A stretch of 64,000 nt of DNA from Paucibacter sp. DJ2R-2 (GTDB lineage Bacteria > Pseudomonadota > Gammaproteobacteria > Burkholderiales > Burkholderiaceae_C). Position numbers and translations under genes: made by a program. The notes below the pieces were generated by a model that was given only the letters and a program-made list of their open reading frames with translations, was not told where the DNA came from and searched no databases. The stretch spans positions 30,743 to 94,742 of the forward strand of contig NZ_JAJIRT010000015.1 in NCBI RefSeq assembly GCF_025717675.1. Direction: 5' to 3'. Below, one piece after another: positions 1-9,076 of this stretch (position 1 is its first letter; each line of letters starts with the position of its first letter).

Positions 1-398
1 AGGACCATGGTTTACGGCATGGCTGGGCTCAGTCCAGCCTGGATGCTTTTGGTGTTGGAGGGATGTTGACCCTGGCTCGGGGCCACGACGCGCTCTCCCA
101 AGCCTGGCTGGAGCAAGAGGAGATCAAGCTGCGTTGGCTGGTCTGCGTGGCACATCAAAGCCTGTCGCGCTTGATTCGCCGGCGTCATTGCGAAGACGGC
201 GCTGCAGGCCTGAGCGTGCGCGAGCTCGAAGTTCTCAAATGGACGGCCGATGGCAAGACCTCCGGAGAGATCGCCTCCATCCTGGCGGTTTCCGAGAACA
301 CGATCAACTTTCACGTCAAGAACTCAATCGTCAAGCTTCGAGCCAGCAACAAGACCTCGGCCGTGGTGCAAGCGGCCTTGTTGGGTTTGCTCAACTGA
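1..398 (+). CDS. luxR: LuxR-family quorum-sensing regulator, 3' part only
   Basis: The reading frame is open from the left window edge, so the start lies outside. About 131 C-terminal residues are visible. The first part (HGLRHGWAQSS, then MLTLARGHDAL) looks like the end of an acyl-homoserine-lactone binding domain. The rest is a LuxR-type helix-turn-helix: LSVRELEVLKWTADGKTSGEIA followed by SENTINFHVKN, ending at LLGLLN. Proteins of this family bind an AHL and then a lux box. It is convergent with the biosynthetic operon, whose first gene is a luxI homologue 27 kb away. I infer it is the cognate receptor of that synthase. Confidence 0.88.
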   Translation, partial: DHGLRHGWAQSSLDAFGVGGMLTLARGHDALSQAWLEQEEIKLRWLVCVAHQSLSRLIRRRHCEDGAAGLSVRELEVLKWTADGKTSGEIASILAVSENTINFHVKNSIVKLRASNKTSAVVQAALLGLLN

Positions 399-439
399 AG
401 CCTTTCGGGGCAAGGCAAGATCACTGCTTGACTGTTGAT

Positions 440-477
440 CCTGGTGAAGCAAGCGCAGACGCAGGCGCTTCACCAGG
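440..477. terminator. Hairpin between convergent luxR and acyl-CoA dehydrogenase genes
   Basis: CCTGGTGAAGC (440-450) is perfectly complementary to GCTTCACCAGG (467-477), an 11-bp stem with a 16-nt loop. It overlaps the stop codon of the minus-strand gene. There is no T-tract on either strand, so an intrinsic terminator is only possible. A convergent-end hairpin or mRNA 3'-end stabiliser is the modest reading. Confidence 0.35.
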
Positions 478-2218
478 CGGCTTGCAGCGGCGAGAGTGAG
501 AACAACTGGTGCTGCCCCACGCAATTCATGGCGGCTTGCAGCAGCCTTTGCTCGCGCGCCTCGCAGGCCGCGATGCCGAGCTCAGGCAGGGTCTGCCTGA
601 GACCCTCGAGCAGCAGATCGCTGCTGACGCCGGTCCTGTCTGTGATCGCAGCGGCCTCCTGCTCGAAGGACCAAGCCAGGGCCAAGGCGCATGCGGGCCA
701 CAGGCGTGCATAGTCCATGGCCAGTTGCTGGGCGGCGCTGCTGTCCACGGGCAAGCGGTTCACCCAGAAATGCTGTTCGATGTTTGAAAGACATTGCTGC
801 AGCCCTTGGTCCAGGGCCTGCAAAGCGACAGCCACGGCCTCACTGCTCACGCCCTGGGTGCCGCGGCGCCAGCACAGGTAGGCTTGCATCAGACTGTCCC
901 GCCCCTGGCTGCTCAGACGCAAGGCACTCGATTCAGGCCAACCCTTGGCGGCAGCGCTCGTGGTCAGCAGTTGGCGCGCCTGATTCATCAGCCTCGCTGC
1001 ATCGCTCGAGCCTTCAGCCCAGGTCTCCTTCAAGGTTTGTTGCAACTGGCGAAGCTGGCCGGCGAGCAGGCCCAGATTGACCTGGGTGCTTCCATCGAAC
1101 AAGCTGACCACTTGCAGATCGCGCACCATCTTTTGAAACATGCCCAGCTCATCCTGGGAGCGCAGATAGTGCCGCGCCCCGAGTACCTGGGCCAGTTCGC
1201 GCGCGATGGCTTCGCAACTGACCGGCAACTGGTACTTGCAGATCGGGGAGAGCACGCTCAGTTCACCCGGTAGCAGGGCAATCGAACGCGTGGCCGCCTG
1301 GGCCAGCAGATCGTTGCACAGCAGCTTGGCATAGCACTGGGCCAGCTTGGCGCGTGCGACCGGGATTTGGGCCACTGTCTTGCCATAGAGCTGGCGATGC
1401 TGAGCAAAACCTAGGGTCAGGCGCAACAAGGTGTCGGTGGCGCCGAGCGAGAAGCCGGCGCACAGGATGCGGGAAATCTGCAAGGTCTTGAGCACCGTGC
1501 TCAGGGCGGCCTCCGTGCGGGGGAAGGCCGCATCGGCGGCCGCGCAAGGGTAGTCCTGGAGCCGGAAGCCGCTGATGTCTGCCCCGCGAATTCCATGGGT
1601 TTGAATCTTGGCCAGTGAGCGCCAGCCGGAACCCTCCGCGGGCGCACGGGCCAGGCGCAGCAACACCAGCTCCTTGCGACCGTCCGCATGCTGTTGACAG
1701 GCCAGCACCGTCGCCGATGCACCCTTGCTGCCATTGTTGATCAGCCACTTCTCGCCACTCAGGCGCAGGTGGATGCCGGCCGGATCAGCCTGCACCTTGA
1801 ACTCGGTGGACAGAATGTCGCTGCCATGCTCGCGCTCGGTCAGCGCGAGGCAGGCCAGGCCGCCGGCGCGCAGGCTTTGGGCATGCGCCAGTTGCTGGCT
1901 CGGGCTGCCGGCCAGCCAGATGGGAATGGATCCCAGCAGGGTTTGGCCGAAAGCGATGGCCGTGCTCAGGTCACGGCGCGACAGAATTCGCGACAAGGCC
2001 AGGATTCGCTCGGGTTCCTCCAGTTGTCCGTCCAGACTGGCAGGTAGCAGCTGCTCGAACATGCCCAGGCGCAGCAGGGTGCTCAGGCGAGCCTGCGGGA
2101 AGGCCTCGGCTTCATCCTCGCGCAGCGCCTCAGCAAAACTCAGCAGCGCGTCGGCTTGGCGCGGGTCACCGAGCTGCTGCTCCCATCGGGAGGCCATTTC
2201 GAGGCTTTCAGTTCTCAT
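470..2218 (-). CDS. Acyl-CoA/acyl-ACP dehydrogenase-like flavoprotein, TamT-like (582 aa)
   Basis: The acyl-CoA dehydrogenase fold is clear: the middle domain has TEREHGSD (about 127-134) and GEKWLINNGSKG, and the C-terminal helical domain has QHRQLYGKTVAQIPVA. About 200 extra C-terminal residues follow the usual end of the family. In tambjamine pathways TamT desaturates the fatty acyl chain before amine formation, and I infer that role here. The position of the usual catalytic Glu (EGTSEIQR-type motif) reads FDGSTQVNL, with Gln379 in its place. The alternative helix-G Glu position reads LQISRIL, with Ser249. Last gene of the operon, 18 bp after the PPTase gene. It could equally be a structural or non-canonical dehydrogenase. 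Confidence 0.75.
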   Translation of the reverse strand: MRTESLEMASRWEQQLGDPRQADALLSFAEALREDEAEAFPQARLSTLLRLGMFEQLLPASLDGQLEEPERILALSRILSRRDLSTAIAFGQTLLGSIPIWLAGSPSQQLAHAQSLRAGGLACLALTEREHGSDILSTEFKVQADPAGIHLRLSGEKWLINNGSKGASATVLACQQHADGRKELVLLRLARAPAEGSGWRSLAKIQTHGIRGADISGFRLQDYPCAAADAAFPRTEAALSTVLKTLQISRILCAGFSLGATDTLLRLTLGFAQHRQLYGKTVAQIPVARAKLAQCYAKLLCNDLLAQAATRSIALLPGELSVLSPICKYQLPVSCEAIARELAQVLGARHYLRSQDELGMFQKMVRDLQVVSLFDGSTQVNLGLLAGQLRQLQQTLKETWAEGSSDAARLMNQARQLLTTSAAAKGWPESSALRLSSQGRDSLMQAYLCWRRGTQGVSSEAVAVALQALDQGLQQCLSNIEQHFWVNRLPVDSSAAQQLAMDYARLWPACALALAWSFEQEAAAITDRTGVSSDLLLEGLRQTLPELGIAACEAREQRLLQAAMNCVGQHQLFSLSPLQAAW

Positions 2219-2236
2219 GAGGGTCGGTCTTCTCTT

Positions 2237-2962
2237 CTAGGAATGGGTGGACTGCGGCTGGGCGTGGACCAGGGCGCAGGCCTCGTGTTCATTGGCATGG
2301 AGACTGACGTGCCAGCCCATGCCGGCCGGCGCAGGCGGCCATGCGGCCTGCGCGGTCCAGCGCGGCTGTGCATCTGCGCTCCAGCCCAGCAGTCGCCAGC
2401 CCTGCGCCAGCGCCACAAAGCTGCCGCTGCCCTGGCACTTGAAGCGCGCCTCCTTGAGACACCAAAGCAGGGTTCGGGCCTGGCGGGCGCTGACCCCCAA
2501 CTGGGCAACGGTCACGGCCACTTCCTCGGCAGACACCAGCATCTGCAGTGACTGCGCCTGCACCGCCTCATGGACTTCGGTGTCCAGGCCAAGAGGCGAG
2601 TGATCTGCAACCGCCATGGCCCGGCGCCGGCTGTGGCTGATGCTCAGGTACAGCGCGGAGCCGGGCAGGCATGGCCGCGCCAATGTGTCGCTACCAATCA
2701 GCAGCTGGGACGGCGCTGCCAGTTCCCGAGGTAGCAATCGCCTCAGTGCGGACTTGGCGCACAGCCGGCCGGCGAGCCAGTCGCGTCGGCGTTTGGGCCA
2801 GCTGAGGCCGTGCCAGCGCTGCAATTCCAGGGGGTGCAGCTGCAGCGCCAGCCAGTCGCCATCCGGCTGCGCAGGCATCTGGTCCAGCAGCAGCTGCTGA
2901 GTTGGCAGCAGACCCAACGTCGGCCCGGCTTGCGCCAGCGAAGGCTCAGCTTCGGCGCTCAA
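2237..2962 (-). CDS. 4'-phosphopantetheinyl transferase (Sfp/PigL-like)
   Basis: Transfers phosphopantetheine from CoA to the carrier-protein serines of the pathway (PigG-like PCP and the ACPs in the PigH-like and ligase proteins). Motifs seen: SISHSRRRAMAVA, the Mg-binding GLDTE (family GxDxE), and WCLKEARFKC (family W..KEA..K). The frame is open far upstream, but the preceding HapK-like gene ends at 2946. I prefer the TTG at 2962, with GGAG seven bases upstream, giving about 241 aa, normal for Sfp-type enzymes, and a 17-bp overlap. The open frame extends to 3133, so the start is uncertain. A PPTase is a standard member of prodiginine and tambjamine clusters (PigL, RedU). Confidence 0.82.
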   Translation of the reverse strand: MSAEAEPSLAQAGPTLGLLPTQQLLLDQMPAQPDGDWLALQLHPLELQRWHGLSWPKRRRDWLAGRLCAKSALRRLLPRELAAPSQLLIGSDTLARPCLPGSALYLSISHSRRRAMAVADHSPLGLDTEVHEAVQAQSLQMLVSAEEVAVTVAQLGVSARQARTLLWCLKEARFKCQGSGSFVALAQGWRLLGWSADAQPRWTAQAAWPPAPAGMGWHVSLHANEHEACALVHAQPQSTHS

Positions 2963-3260
2963 AGCCCGGCTCCAGCAGCTGGCCAGCAAACTGATCGCCC
3001 AACTCGGCCATCTCGACGAAGCGCGCATGCAAGCCATGGAACAGGGCGCTGCGCGTGTCGGCCTTGAAGTCCGACAGACTGCTGACTTCGACGATCTCGA
3101 AGAAATCCAGACCGTCGCCGCCCGGGCATTCAAAGACTCGGAAGCGCTGCACGCTGGGCAGATCCTGGCAGGCGGCGTAGTCCACTTCGCGCACCCAGCG
3201 CATGAAGGGCTCGCGCTGGTCCGCAGATTTCAAACGGATGCGATCAATCAGGACCGTCAT
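2946..3260 (-). CDS. HapK/RedY/PigK-like small protein (dimeric ferredoxin-like fold)
   Basis: A 104-residue protein of the antibiotic-biosynthesis-monooxygenase-like size class, with a central FRVFECPGG segment and FFEIVEVSSLSDF. Hahella HapK, Streptomyces RedY and Serratia PigK are small proteins of this type in prodiginine clusters. Their role is unresolved; a helper or chaperone role has been proposed. The gene directly follows the PEP-synthase-like condensing enzyme, separated by 2 bp. That context is the main reason for the HapK/PigK reading rather than a generic ABM-domain enzyme. Confidence 0.65.
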   Translation of the reverse strand: MTVLIDRIRLKSADQREPFMRWVREVDYAACQDLPSVQRFRVFECPGGDGLDFFEIVEVSSLSDFKADTRSALFHGLHARFVEMAELGDQFAGQLLEPGFERRS

Positions 3261-3262
3261 GT

Positions 3263-6031
3263 TCAGCTCCCTGTGTTCTTGCTGTCCAGGCGTTCGATGG
3301 CCACCAGTCCGCGCTCGCCGTCGACGGTCAACCAGTCGCCGCTGCGGATGCTCGCGGTGGCGAACTGGGTGTTCACCACCGAGGGAATACCGAACTCTCG
3401 GGCCACGATGGAGCTGTGCGACAGCATCGACCCGATGTCGGTGACCACTGCGCCGGCCAAGGCGAACAGCGGCGTCCAGGAAGCGTCGGTGAACTGCGTC
3501 ACGATGATTTCACCGCTTTGCAGTTCGGCGGCCTGCCGGTTGAGATCCAGGATCACACGGGCTCGCGCCCGCAGCACGCCGCGCGAGGTGCCCAGCCCGC
3601 TCAGGTCGCCCCGGATGGGCGCGAGGGGCGCCGCCGAGCGCTCAGGTGGCCTGCCGATGAAGGTCAGCGGCGGCTCGCCTTCACGCAGCCAGGCCTGCTG
3701 CCGCCGGCGCCGGGCTTCGATCAAGGCGCTCGGGAAGGCCTGGTCCGCGCTCAAGCGTCCATCAAGGTAGGCCTGGATCTGTTCGAAGTCCAACCAGGCC
3801 ATATCGGCCATATCGCGCAAGAGGCCTTGTTCCAGCAAGCGACGGCTCAGCTCGCAGACCACGCGACGAACCAGCCAGATCGAAGTGATCATGCTCATGC
3901 GGGTTTCTTCACGCAGGCGGCTGCAGGCGCAGTACAGCGTGCTCACCCGCTTGAGCAGCCATCTGCGAGCCGGCGAGAGTTCGGCCAGCAGTGCCTCGGT
4001 GTCCACCTGACGCCGTTGATCGTTGCTCGCCAAACGCTCATCGACGCTGAAGCCCTGGCGCATGTAAATCTTGATCATTTGGAAGACATAGCTGGGGTCA
4101 TCCACCCAGCGCGGGTGTGTGAGCTCCATCTCTTCATGCCCGCGCACACCGTTGTTGCGCATGAACAGCGCGTACTCTTTGCGCAAGAAAGCCTGACCCT
4201 GCACATGAGCGGACAGCACATCATGTGCCAGCTCGGCCGGCGTGGCCTCCAGCAAGGCCGGCAGTTCGGGATAGCTTTGCAGTGCCTGGGTCAGCTGCCA
4301 CAGCTCGCGCGCCGACTCCACCGTGCGCAGATTCGACATATCGCCCTTGAGCCGGTTCTGCAAATGCATGCCGCGCCCCGGCAGCCAAGCGCCGCACATC
4401 TCTTCCAGGACCCCGTACAAGGTGAAGGCATTGATGTAGAAGGGCAGGTAGCCGATGTGCATGGCCTTGAAGTAGGCGAGCGCATGCCGCATCTCCTCGC
4501 GCAGTTCGCTCATGCTCAGGCGGCTCAGGTCCAACTGCAGCGCCCGCTCGTACTCGCGGTGGCGGCTGGCCACCATGCGTCGGGCCCGTCGCTTGGCACC
4601 CAGCAGCTCCAGCGCGGCTTTTTGCACCCAATAGCCATGGCCGATGGCGCGGCGCCATGCCGTGCTGCCCAGACGCAGACCGTAGGGGTTGCGGTAGCCG
4701 TCAAGCGTCACCTCCTCGCTGCTGAAGCGGTGCAGGAAAGGCGCTTGGTCTATGCCCACTGGGGTCTGCGAGAGCAAGTAGGCGGTGTAGGCCACATTGA
4801 GGTAAACATGGCCGCGGTAGTAGCCCATGTAGTGGTCCGGGTCGCCCAGATCCAGCAGACCGATGCCGGTACCGCAGGCACGGTGGACCTGGTACTGGTA
4901 ATGCTTGGCAAAGCTGATGCCCAGGTGGCTCATGCGGCCGGTGAAGATCTCGCCGATGTCCATGCGGGACCACAGCACCGCATCCGACATCGCGGCATCG
5001 CTGCGACCCTGCTGCGGCCCCTCATCGGCTTCCGGCGGCTCCAGCGGCTGCAAGGTCGTGATGGCCCGGCTTTGCAGCAGCCAGAGCTTGCCACCTTCCT
5101 CGCGAGCCCATTCGATGTCCTGCGGATGATCGAGCAAGCGCGAGCAGCGCGTCAGCAGGGCACCCACCTCTTGGCGGGCAGCCAGATCCAGGGCGGGGCT
5201 GTCGGCCAGCTCCTGCGTCAGCGCCTGCAGATGCAGCTGCCCTTGGTCCGGAGACCAGAGCAAGGCGGTGTGCTTGGACTCGATGTTCTGAGACAGGGTG
5301 CGCAGATCCGACAGCGCCAGGGTGTAGCCATCGCTGGGTACGCGCCCCGACACCAGACCCTCACCCAGGCCGCGGCAGGCCTCGATGCGCATTTGCTCCA
5401 AATGCGGCTGCAGCGGGTCGCGGGCAAATCCCACGCCCGCGCAGCTGTGCGACGTGGCGGGCACCATGCGCTGAATGACCACGCCCATGCGGGCACCGAC
5501 CAAGGTCTGGGCGTGCTGGCGACGGTAGGACAGGGCGGCTGTGTTGAACAGAGAGGCCCAGCAGCTGCGCAGGCGCTGCAAGAGTTCCGGCACGCCCTGC
5601 ACATACATGAAGCTGCTGTATTGGCCTGCAAAGGAGAGACTCTGTCCATCTTCATCACAGGCCGACGAGCGCACGGCCACGGCGCCCGCTCCCAGGCCCT
5701 CGTAGGCCAGAGCCAGCTCGCTGATGGCATGGCTGGGGAACTCCCCGGCACGAATTTGCTCCGCCATCTCCGCCCAGACCGCCGCGTCGCCACTGCCCAG
5801 GGCACGGTCCAGGTCCAGACCGTTGTGTTGGGCAAACTCTTCCATGGCGTGGATGGGCACGCACAGGCCGTCTGGCACGGGCAGGCCTAAGGTGAACAGG
5901 CGGGCCAGTTGCGCTCCCTTGCCGCCCAGACGTTGAGCATTCAGGTGGTGGCAGGTCGAGAAGCGCCAGGCCCATCGCGCTTCCGGGCTTGAAGTGCGTG
6001 GACCGAGATCGATCGGGCTTTCCAGATTCAT
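3263..6031 (-). CDS. PEP-synthase-like ATP-dependent condensing enzyme (PigC/TamQ family)
   Basis: 922 aa, close to PigC of Serratia (about 890). The N-terminal part resembles the ATP-grasp PEP synthase domain (LGGKGAQLARLFTLGLPVPDG at about 35-55; VRSSACDEDG; GLGEGLVSGRV). The C-terminus has the swivelling phosphohistidine domain: TDIGSMLSHSSIVAREFGIP, with His at about residue 872. In this family the enzyme activates MBC with ATP and joins it to an amine (TamQ) or to an alkyl-pyrrole (PigC). Because the window has amine-forming genes and no pigB/pigD, condensation with a fatty amine is the better inference. Start chosen at ATG 6031 with GAGGAG nearby; the frame runs open further upstream into the methyltransferase. 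Confidence 0.85.
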   Translation of the reverse strand: MNLESPIDLGPRTSSPEARWAWRFSTCHHLNAQRLGGKGAQLARLFTLGLPVPDGLCVPIHAMEEFAQHNGLDLDRALGSGDAAVWAEMAEQIRAGEFPSHAISELALAYEGLGAGAVAVRSSACDEDGQSLSFAGQYSSFMYVQGVPELLQRLRSCWASLFNTAALSYRRQHAQTLVGARMGVVIQRMVPATSHSCAGVGFARDPLQPHLEQMRIEACRGLGEGLVSGRVPSDGYTLALSDLRTLSQNIESKHTALLWSPDQGQLHLQALTQELADSPALDLAARQEVGALLTRCSRLLDHPQDIEWAREEGGKLWLLQSRAITTLQPLEPPEADEGPQQGRSDAAMSDAVLWSRMDIGEIFTGRMSHLGISFAKHYQYQVHRACGTGIGLLDLGDPDHYMGYYRGHVYLNVAYTAYLLSQTPVGIDQAPFLHRFSSEEVTLDGYRNPYGLRLGSTAWRRAIGHGYWVQKAALELLGAKRRARRMVASRHREYERALQLDLSRLSMSELREEMRHALAYFKAMHIGYLPFYINAFTLYGVLEEMCGAWLPGRGMHLQNRLKGDMSNLRTVESARELWQLTQALQSYPELPALLEATPAELAHDVLSAHVQGQAFLRKEYALFMRNNGVRGHEEMELTHPRWVDDPSYVFQMIKIYMRQGFSVDERLASNDQRRQVDTEALLAELSPARRWLLKRVSTLYCACSRLREETRMSMITSIWLVRRVVCELSRRLLEQGLLRDMADMAWLDFEQIQAYLDGRLSADQAFPSALIEARRRRQQAWLREGEPPLTFIGRPPERSAAPLAPIRGDLSGLGTSRGVLRARARVILDLNRQAAELQSGEIIVTQFTDASWTPLFALAGAVVTDIGSMLSHSSIVAREFGIPSVVNTQFATASIRSGDWLTVDGERGLVAIERLDSKNTGS

Positions 6032-6045
6032 GCGGTGTCTCCTCG

Positions 6046-7083
6046 TCAAAGCGTTGGGTTTGGCCGGCGGGCCAAGAAGCCGTAGTAGCTTTCCCCGGGC
6101 AGCAGCTGGCGGTGGGCGATGTCTCGCCAGCCTGTGTCTTGCAGCAGCGTCATCAGTTGTGCGCGCTCGGGCAGACCGGCGTTGATGTCGGACAGGGTCC
6201 ACCACAGATGCAGGGCAGCGACGGCCGGGCTGCCACCCTGGCAGCTGCTGGTGATCAGCACCCGGCCATCGGGTGCCAAGAGCCGGCCCACATGCTCCAG
6301 CAGGGCCTGGCGCTCGCTACTCTTGAAGTAGTAGAAGTTGTTGTGCAGGGTGATGAGCTCGTAGCCCTGACCCGGCGGCGGCGGTGGCAGATCAAAGAGC
6401 TGGGCCTGCTGCAAGTCCACCTGGGCCTTCAGGCCTGCGGCATTCAGATGCGCGCGGGCGCTGTCCACCACATCGGCCTGCATGTCGATGGCCGTGAGCT
6501 GCACGCCCGGCCAGCGCTTGAGCATATAGCTCAGGTAATGTCCGGCTCCGCAGCCCACTTCCAGCACGCTGCGGGGGCGCTGCTGCGTGAAGGCCCAGTC
6601 GATGGCTTCTTCAACAAAGGGCTCCAGAATGCGCGAGGAACGTGCGATCAGGGCGCCATCCTGGTCGTCCAAGGTGTAAGGCCGGCCACCACGCAAGCGT
6701 GCCGGCGCGCCGAGGATGGCGTCAAAGTGATAACGCGTCACTTCGGCGAACATGGCGGCCGTCACATCATTGCGTGGCCGGGCCAAGAGCCGTGACAGCT
6801 TGCCCTTGAGGTGGTAGCGCCCGCCGCGCAAGGCCAGCTCGCCGACGCCCAGGCCACAGTCCAACCAGGCCAGCAGGGCGTTGTGGCGTTCCGGGCCGAT
6901 CCGCAAGGCGTGTGCAATGCTGTGGCTGTCGCGCGGCGACTCTTGCAAGAGCGTCAGTAAACCTGAAGCATCGGCGGCGCTGGCAAACGCGCTGCGGTAC
7001 AGGCTTTGGGTCTCCCCTCCGAGGCGCAGGAAAGACAGCACGTTTTTTTCAAAGACGAGCTTCTTCAGGGTGGCCAGTTTCAT
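6046..7083 (-). CDS. pigF: SAM-dependent O-methyltransferase, PigF-like
   Basis: 345 aa with an N-terminal helical dimerisation region and a class I methyltransferase domain. The SAM motif VLEVGCGAGHY is at about 173-183, followed by an acidic post-I segment (LTAIDMQADVV) and VLITSSCQGG. PigF and RedI methylate the hydroxyl of the hydroxy-bipyrrole to give the 4-methoxy group of MBC. Length and position next to the condensing enzyme agree with that role. No PigN/RedF-like partner was recognised in the window. 15 bp before the next gene. Confidence 0.8.
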   Translation of the reverse strand: MKLATLKKLVFEKNVLSFLRLGGETQSLYRSAFASAADASGLLTLLQESPRDSHSIAHALRIGPERHNALLAWLDCGLGVGELALRGGRYHLKGKLSRLLARPRNDVTAAMFAEVTRYHFDAILGAPARLRGGRPYTLDDQDGALIARSSRILEPFVEEAIDWAFTQQRPRSVLEVGCGAGHYLSYMLKRWPGVQLTAIDMQADVVDSARAHLNAAGLKAQVDLQQAQLFDLPPPPPGQGYELITLHNNFYYFKSSERQALLEHVGRLLAPDGRVLITSSCQGGSPAVAALHLWWTLSDINAGLPERAQLMTLLQDTGWRDIAHRQLLPGESYYGFLARRPNPTL

Positions 7084-7098
7084 TCGTGATCCTTGGTC

Positions 7099-8310
7099 TC
7101 AGTGATGCATGAGCAGGCTCAGCTGCAGGGCCCGGCCGAGCGTGCGGAACTCGCTGCCGCGCTCACCGCTGACCGGAAGACTCCAATGGGCGCGCAGCTC
7201 CATGGCTTCACGCAGCTGCCATTTCAGGCCCAGCAAGAGCTGACCACTGGCGTCGCTGCGGTTGTTCAGGCTCAGCAGATCGAGCTGCAACAAGGGGTGG
7301 GCTTCCCAGCTCAGCGCGCCGGCAAGGTAGTGCCGGCTCCGGCCGAGCTGGGGCAGACCCGGTGTTGCAGGTGCGCTCTGCCGCAGGGCCTCGAGGTTCA
7401 ACATCCAGCCCGGCCGCAGCCGGTACTGAGCGCCCAGCAGGGCGCGGTGTTGCCAGCGTGGCGCCGGCTGCGAGCTGTCCCGGTGGCCCAGCAATTCGAC
7501 GTACCAGTCGCCACCGGCCAGGTCCAAGCGCTGGGCGCCCAGGCCCAGCAGGGTCAGGCCACTGCGGCGCGCCAGCCAGAGCTGGCCGAGGTCCGAAGCG
7601 CGGCTCCAGGCCAGGCCTTGCTGGACATGCCAGCGAAGTCGCCCCTCCGGCGCCGGCGCCAGGTCGGCACTCGCGCCTGGAGCGGTTTCGCGCCGCACGC
7701 TCAGCAGACTCTGGCTGGTCCAGCCTGGGCTCAGTTCCTGATCGAACAGCAAGGCGTCGACGCCGGGTTTGTAGAGTCGCTCCAGATCCAAGGGCTGAAA
7801 CGGTGCATGCAGGTCCAGCACCGACCACAAGCGGCCCAGACCGCGGCTGATGGGCTGTCGGCCCAGGCTGTACTGCCAGCCGGCCTGGCGTGCGCTGAGG
7901 TAGGCCCAGTCCAGCTGCAGTCGGCTGGCTCGCTGCGGGCTCAGCCGCGCCCGGGGCGAGCCCAGCGCTCGCACATCCTCGGCCGGGCGCAGCCAGGCCC
8001 AGTCCTCGCGCTGCCGCGCCTGCCAGTGCTCGGCATCCAGATGCAGGGTCCAACGCGGCTCTGCCGGGCTGCCGGCGCCGTGCTGGGCATGCAGGCGCAG
8101 CTGGGCATTGAGCAGATGCTGGCGCGGCGCCGCGCCGCCCTCGGGCTCCGGGCGCAGCTGCATGGCGCGCAACCAGAGCAGGGCGCCTCGGTCGCCGGTG
8201 CTTTCCACGCCGACCGCCGCTTCGCTCGGCATGTCGGGATGCTCGGAGCCCATGAAGGCATGGCTCAGCCCAGGGGCGAACCAGAGCAGGGCCCAAAGCA
8301 GGCGCAGCAT
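7099..8310 (-). CDS. Outer-membrane beta-barrel protein in the export module
   Basis: 403 aa with a good signal peptide (MLRLLWALLWFAPGLSHA, cleavage after HA). The rest is made of short alternating hydrophobic/polar strands rich in Trp, Arg and Leu (GRQPISRGLGRLWSVLD; LLGAQYRLRPGWML; LLGLKWQLREAMELRAHW), typical of a beta-barrel. It ends SLLMHH. Start set at ATG 8310, which lies just after the ATPase stop and puts the signal peptide at the N-terminus. It follows an FtsX-type ABC transporter, so it may be the outer-membrane exit for the same substrate. I cannot assign a porin family. Confidence 0.65.
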   Translation of the reverse strand: MLRLLWALLWFAPGLSHAFMGSEHPDMPSEAAVGVESTGDRGALLWLRAMQLRPEPEGGAAPRQHLLNAQLRLHAQHGAGSPAEPRWTLHLDAEHWQARQREDWAWLRPAEDVRALGSPRARLSPQRASRLQLDWAYLSARQAGWQYSLGRQPISRGLGRLWSVLDLHAPFQPLDLERLYKPGVDALLFDQELSPGWTSQSLLSVRRETAPGASADLAPAPEGRLRWHVQQGLAWSRASDLGQLWLARRSGLTLLGLGAQRLDLAGGDWYVELLGHRDSSQPAPRWQHRALLGAQYRLRPGWMLNLEALRQSAPATPGLPQLGRSRHYLAGALSWEAHPLLQLDLLSLNNRSDASGQLLLGLKWQLREAMELRAHWSLPVSGERGSEFRTLGRALQLSLLMHH

Positions 8311-8314
8311 GGCT

Positions 8315-9076
8315 TCAGGCCAGGGCATGGCGGGCTTCGCCATCGCGACGGGCGCGCTCGCGCGCTTCGGGCCGCTCGATCGGGTCCTGAGCCTGGTCGG
8401 ACACCAGCTTCCCATCGCGCAGCAGGATCACGCGGCGAGCCCTCTGGATCACCAACGGATCGTGCGAGCTGAAGACAAAGCTCACGCCTTGCTCACGGTT
8501 GAGGCTTTGCATGAGTTCCATCAGCGCGATCGCGGTGGCCGAATCCAGATTGGCGGTCGGTTCGTCGGCAATCACCACGCGAGGACCGCTGGCGATGGCG
8601 CGAGCTACGGCCACGCGTTGCTGCTGCCCGCCGCTGAGCTGGTCCGGGTAGCGGTGCATTTGCTCGCCGAGCCCGAGCTGCTGCAGCAGGCGGATGCTGC
8701 GTTCGCGCCGCTGTTCCGGCGCGATGCCTTGGAACTCCATGACCATTTCGGTGTTCTCCAGTGCGCTGAGCACCGGCATCAGGTTGTAGGCCTGGAACAC
8801 AAAACCCAGTGAATCGCGACGCAGCCCTGACAGCTCGGTGGCCGACAGGCGCGACACATCGCGACCGGCAAAGCTCAGCTGGCCCTCGGAGGGCGAGTCG
8901 AGCAGGCCCAGCAGATTGAGCAGCGTCGATTTGCCAGAACCCGAGGGCCCGGCGATCACGACGAACTCTCCGGCGTCGATGCGTAGATCGATGCCGCGCA
9001 GCGCATGGACTTGCAGCGAGCCTTGTTGGAAACGCTTGTGCAGGCCATGGGCCTGGAAGATGGGGGTGTCAGGCAT
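8315..9076 (-). CDS. ABC transporter ATPase (LolD/MacB type)
   Basis: 253 aa. Walker A GPSGSGKST (43-51), Q-loop in VFQAYNLMPVLSALEN, signature LSGGQQQR (147-154), Walker B VVIADEPTANLDS, and H-loop SSHD. This is the LolD/MacB subgroup that powers FtsX-like permeases by mechanotransmission rather than moving substrate through a channel. It overlaps the upstream permease gene by 8 bp. With the two permeases, LolA-like protein and barrel it forms a unit probably exporting, or protecting the cell from, the lipophilic alkaloid. The last 25 residues are a charged tail. Confidence 0.9.
   Translation of the reverse strand: MPDTPIFQAHGLHKRFQQGSLQVHALRGIDLRIDAGEFVVIAGPSGSGKSTLLNLLGLLDSPSEGQLSFAGRDVSRLSATELSGLRRDSLGFVFQAYNLMPVLSALENTEMVMEFQGIAPEQRRERSIRLLQQLGLGEQMHRYPDQLSGGQQQRVAVARAIASGPRVVIADEPTANLDSATAIALMELMQSLNREQGVSFVFSSHDPLVIQRARRVILLRDGKLVSDQAQDPIERPEARERARRDGEARHALA

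Noticed and set aside
3416..5890. Long plus-strand open frame (824 codons) opposite the PEP-synthase-like gene
   Set aside because: Antisense shadow of a high-GC gene; His/Gln/Ala-rich, no recognisable motif, no ribosome site.
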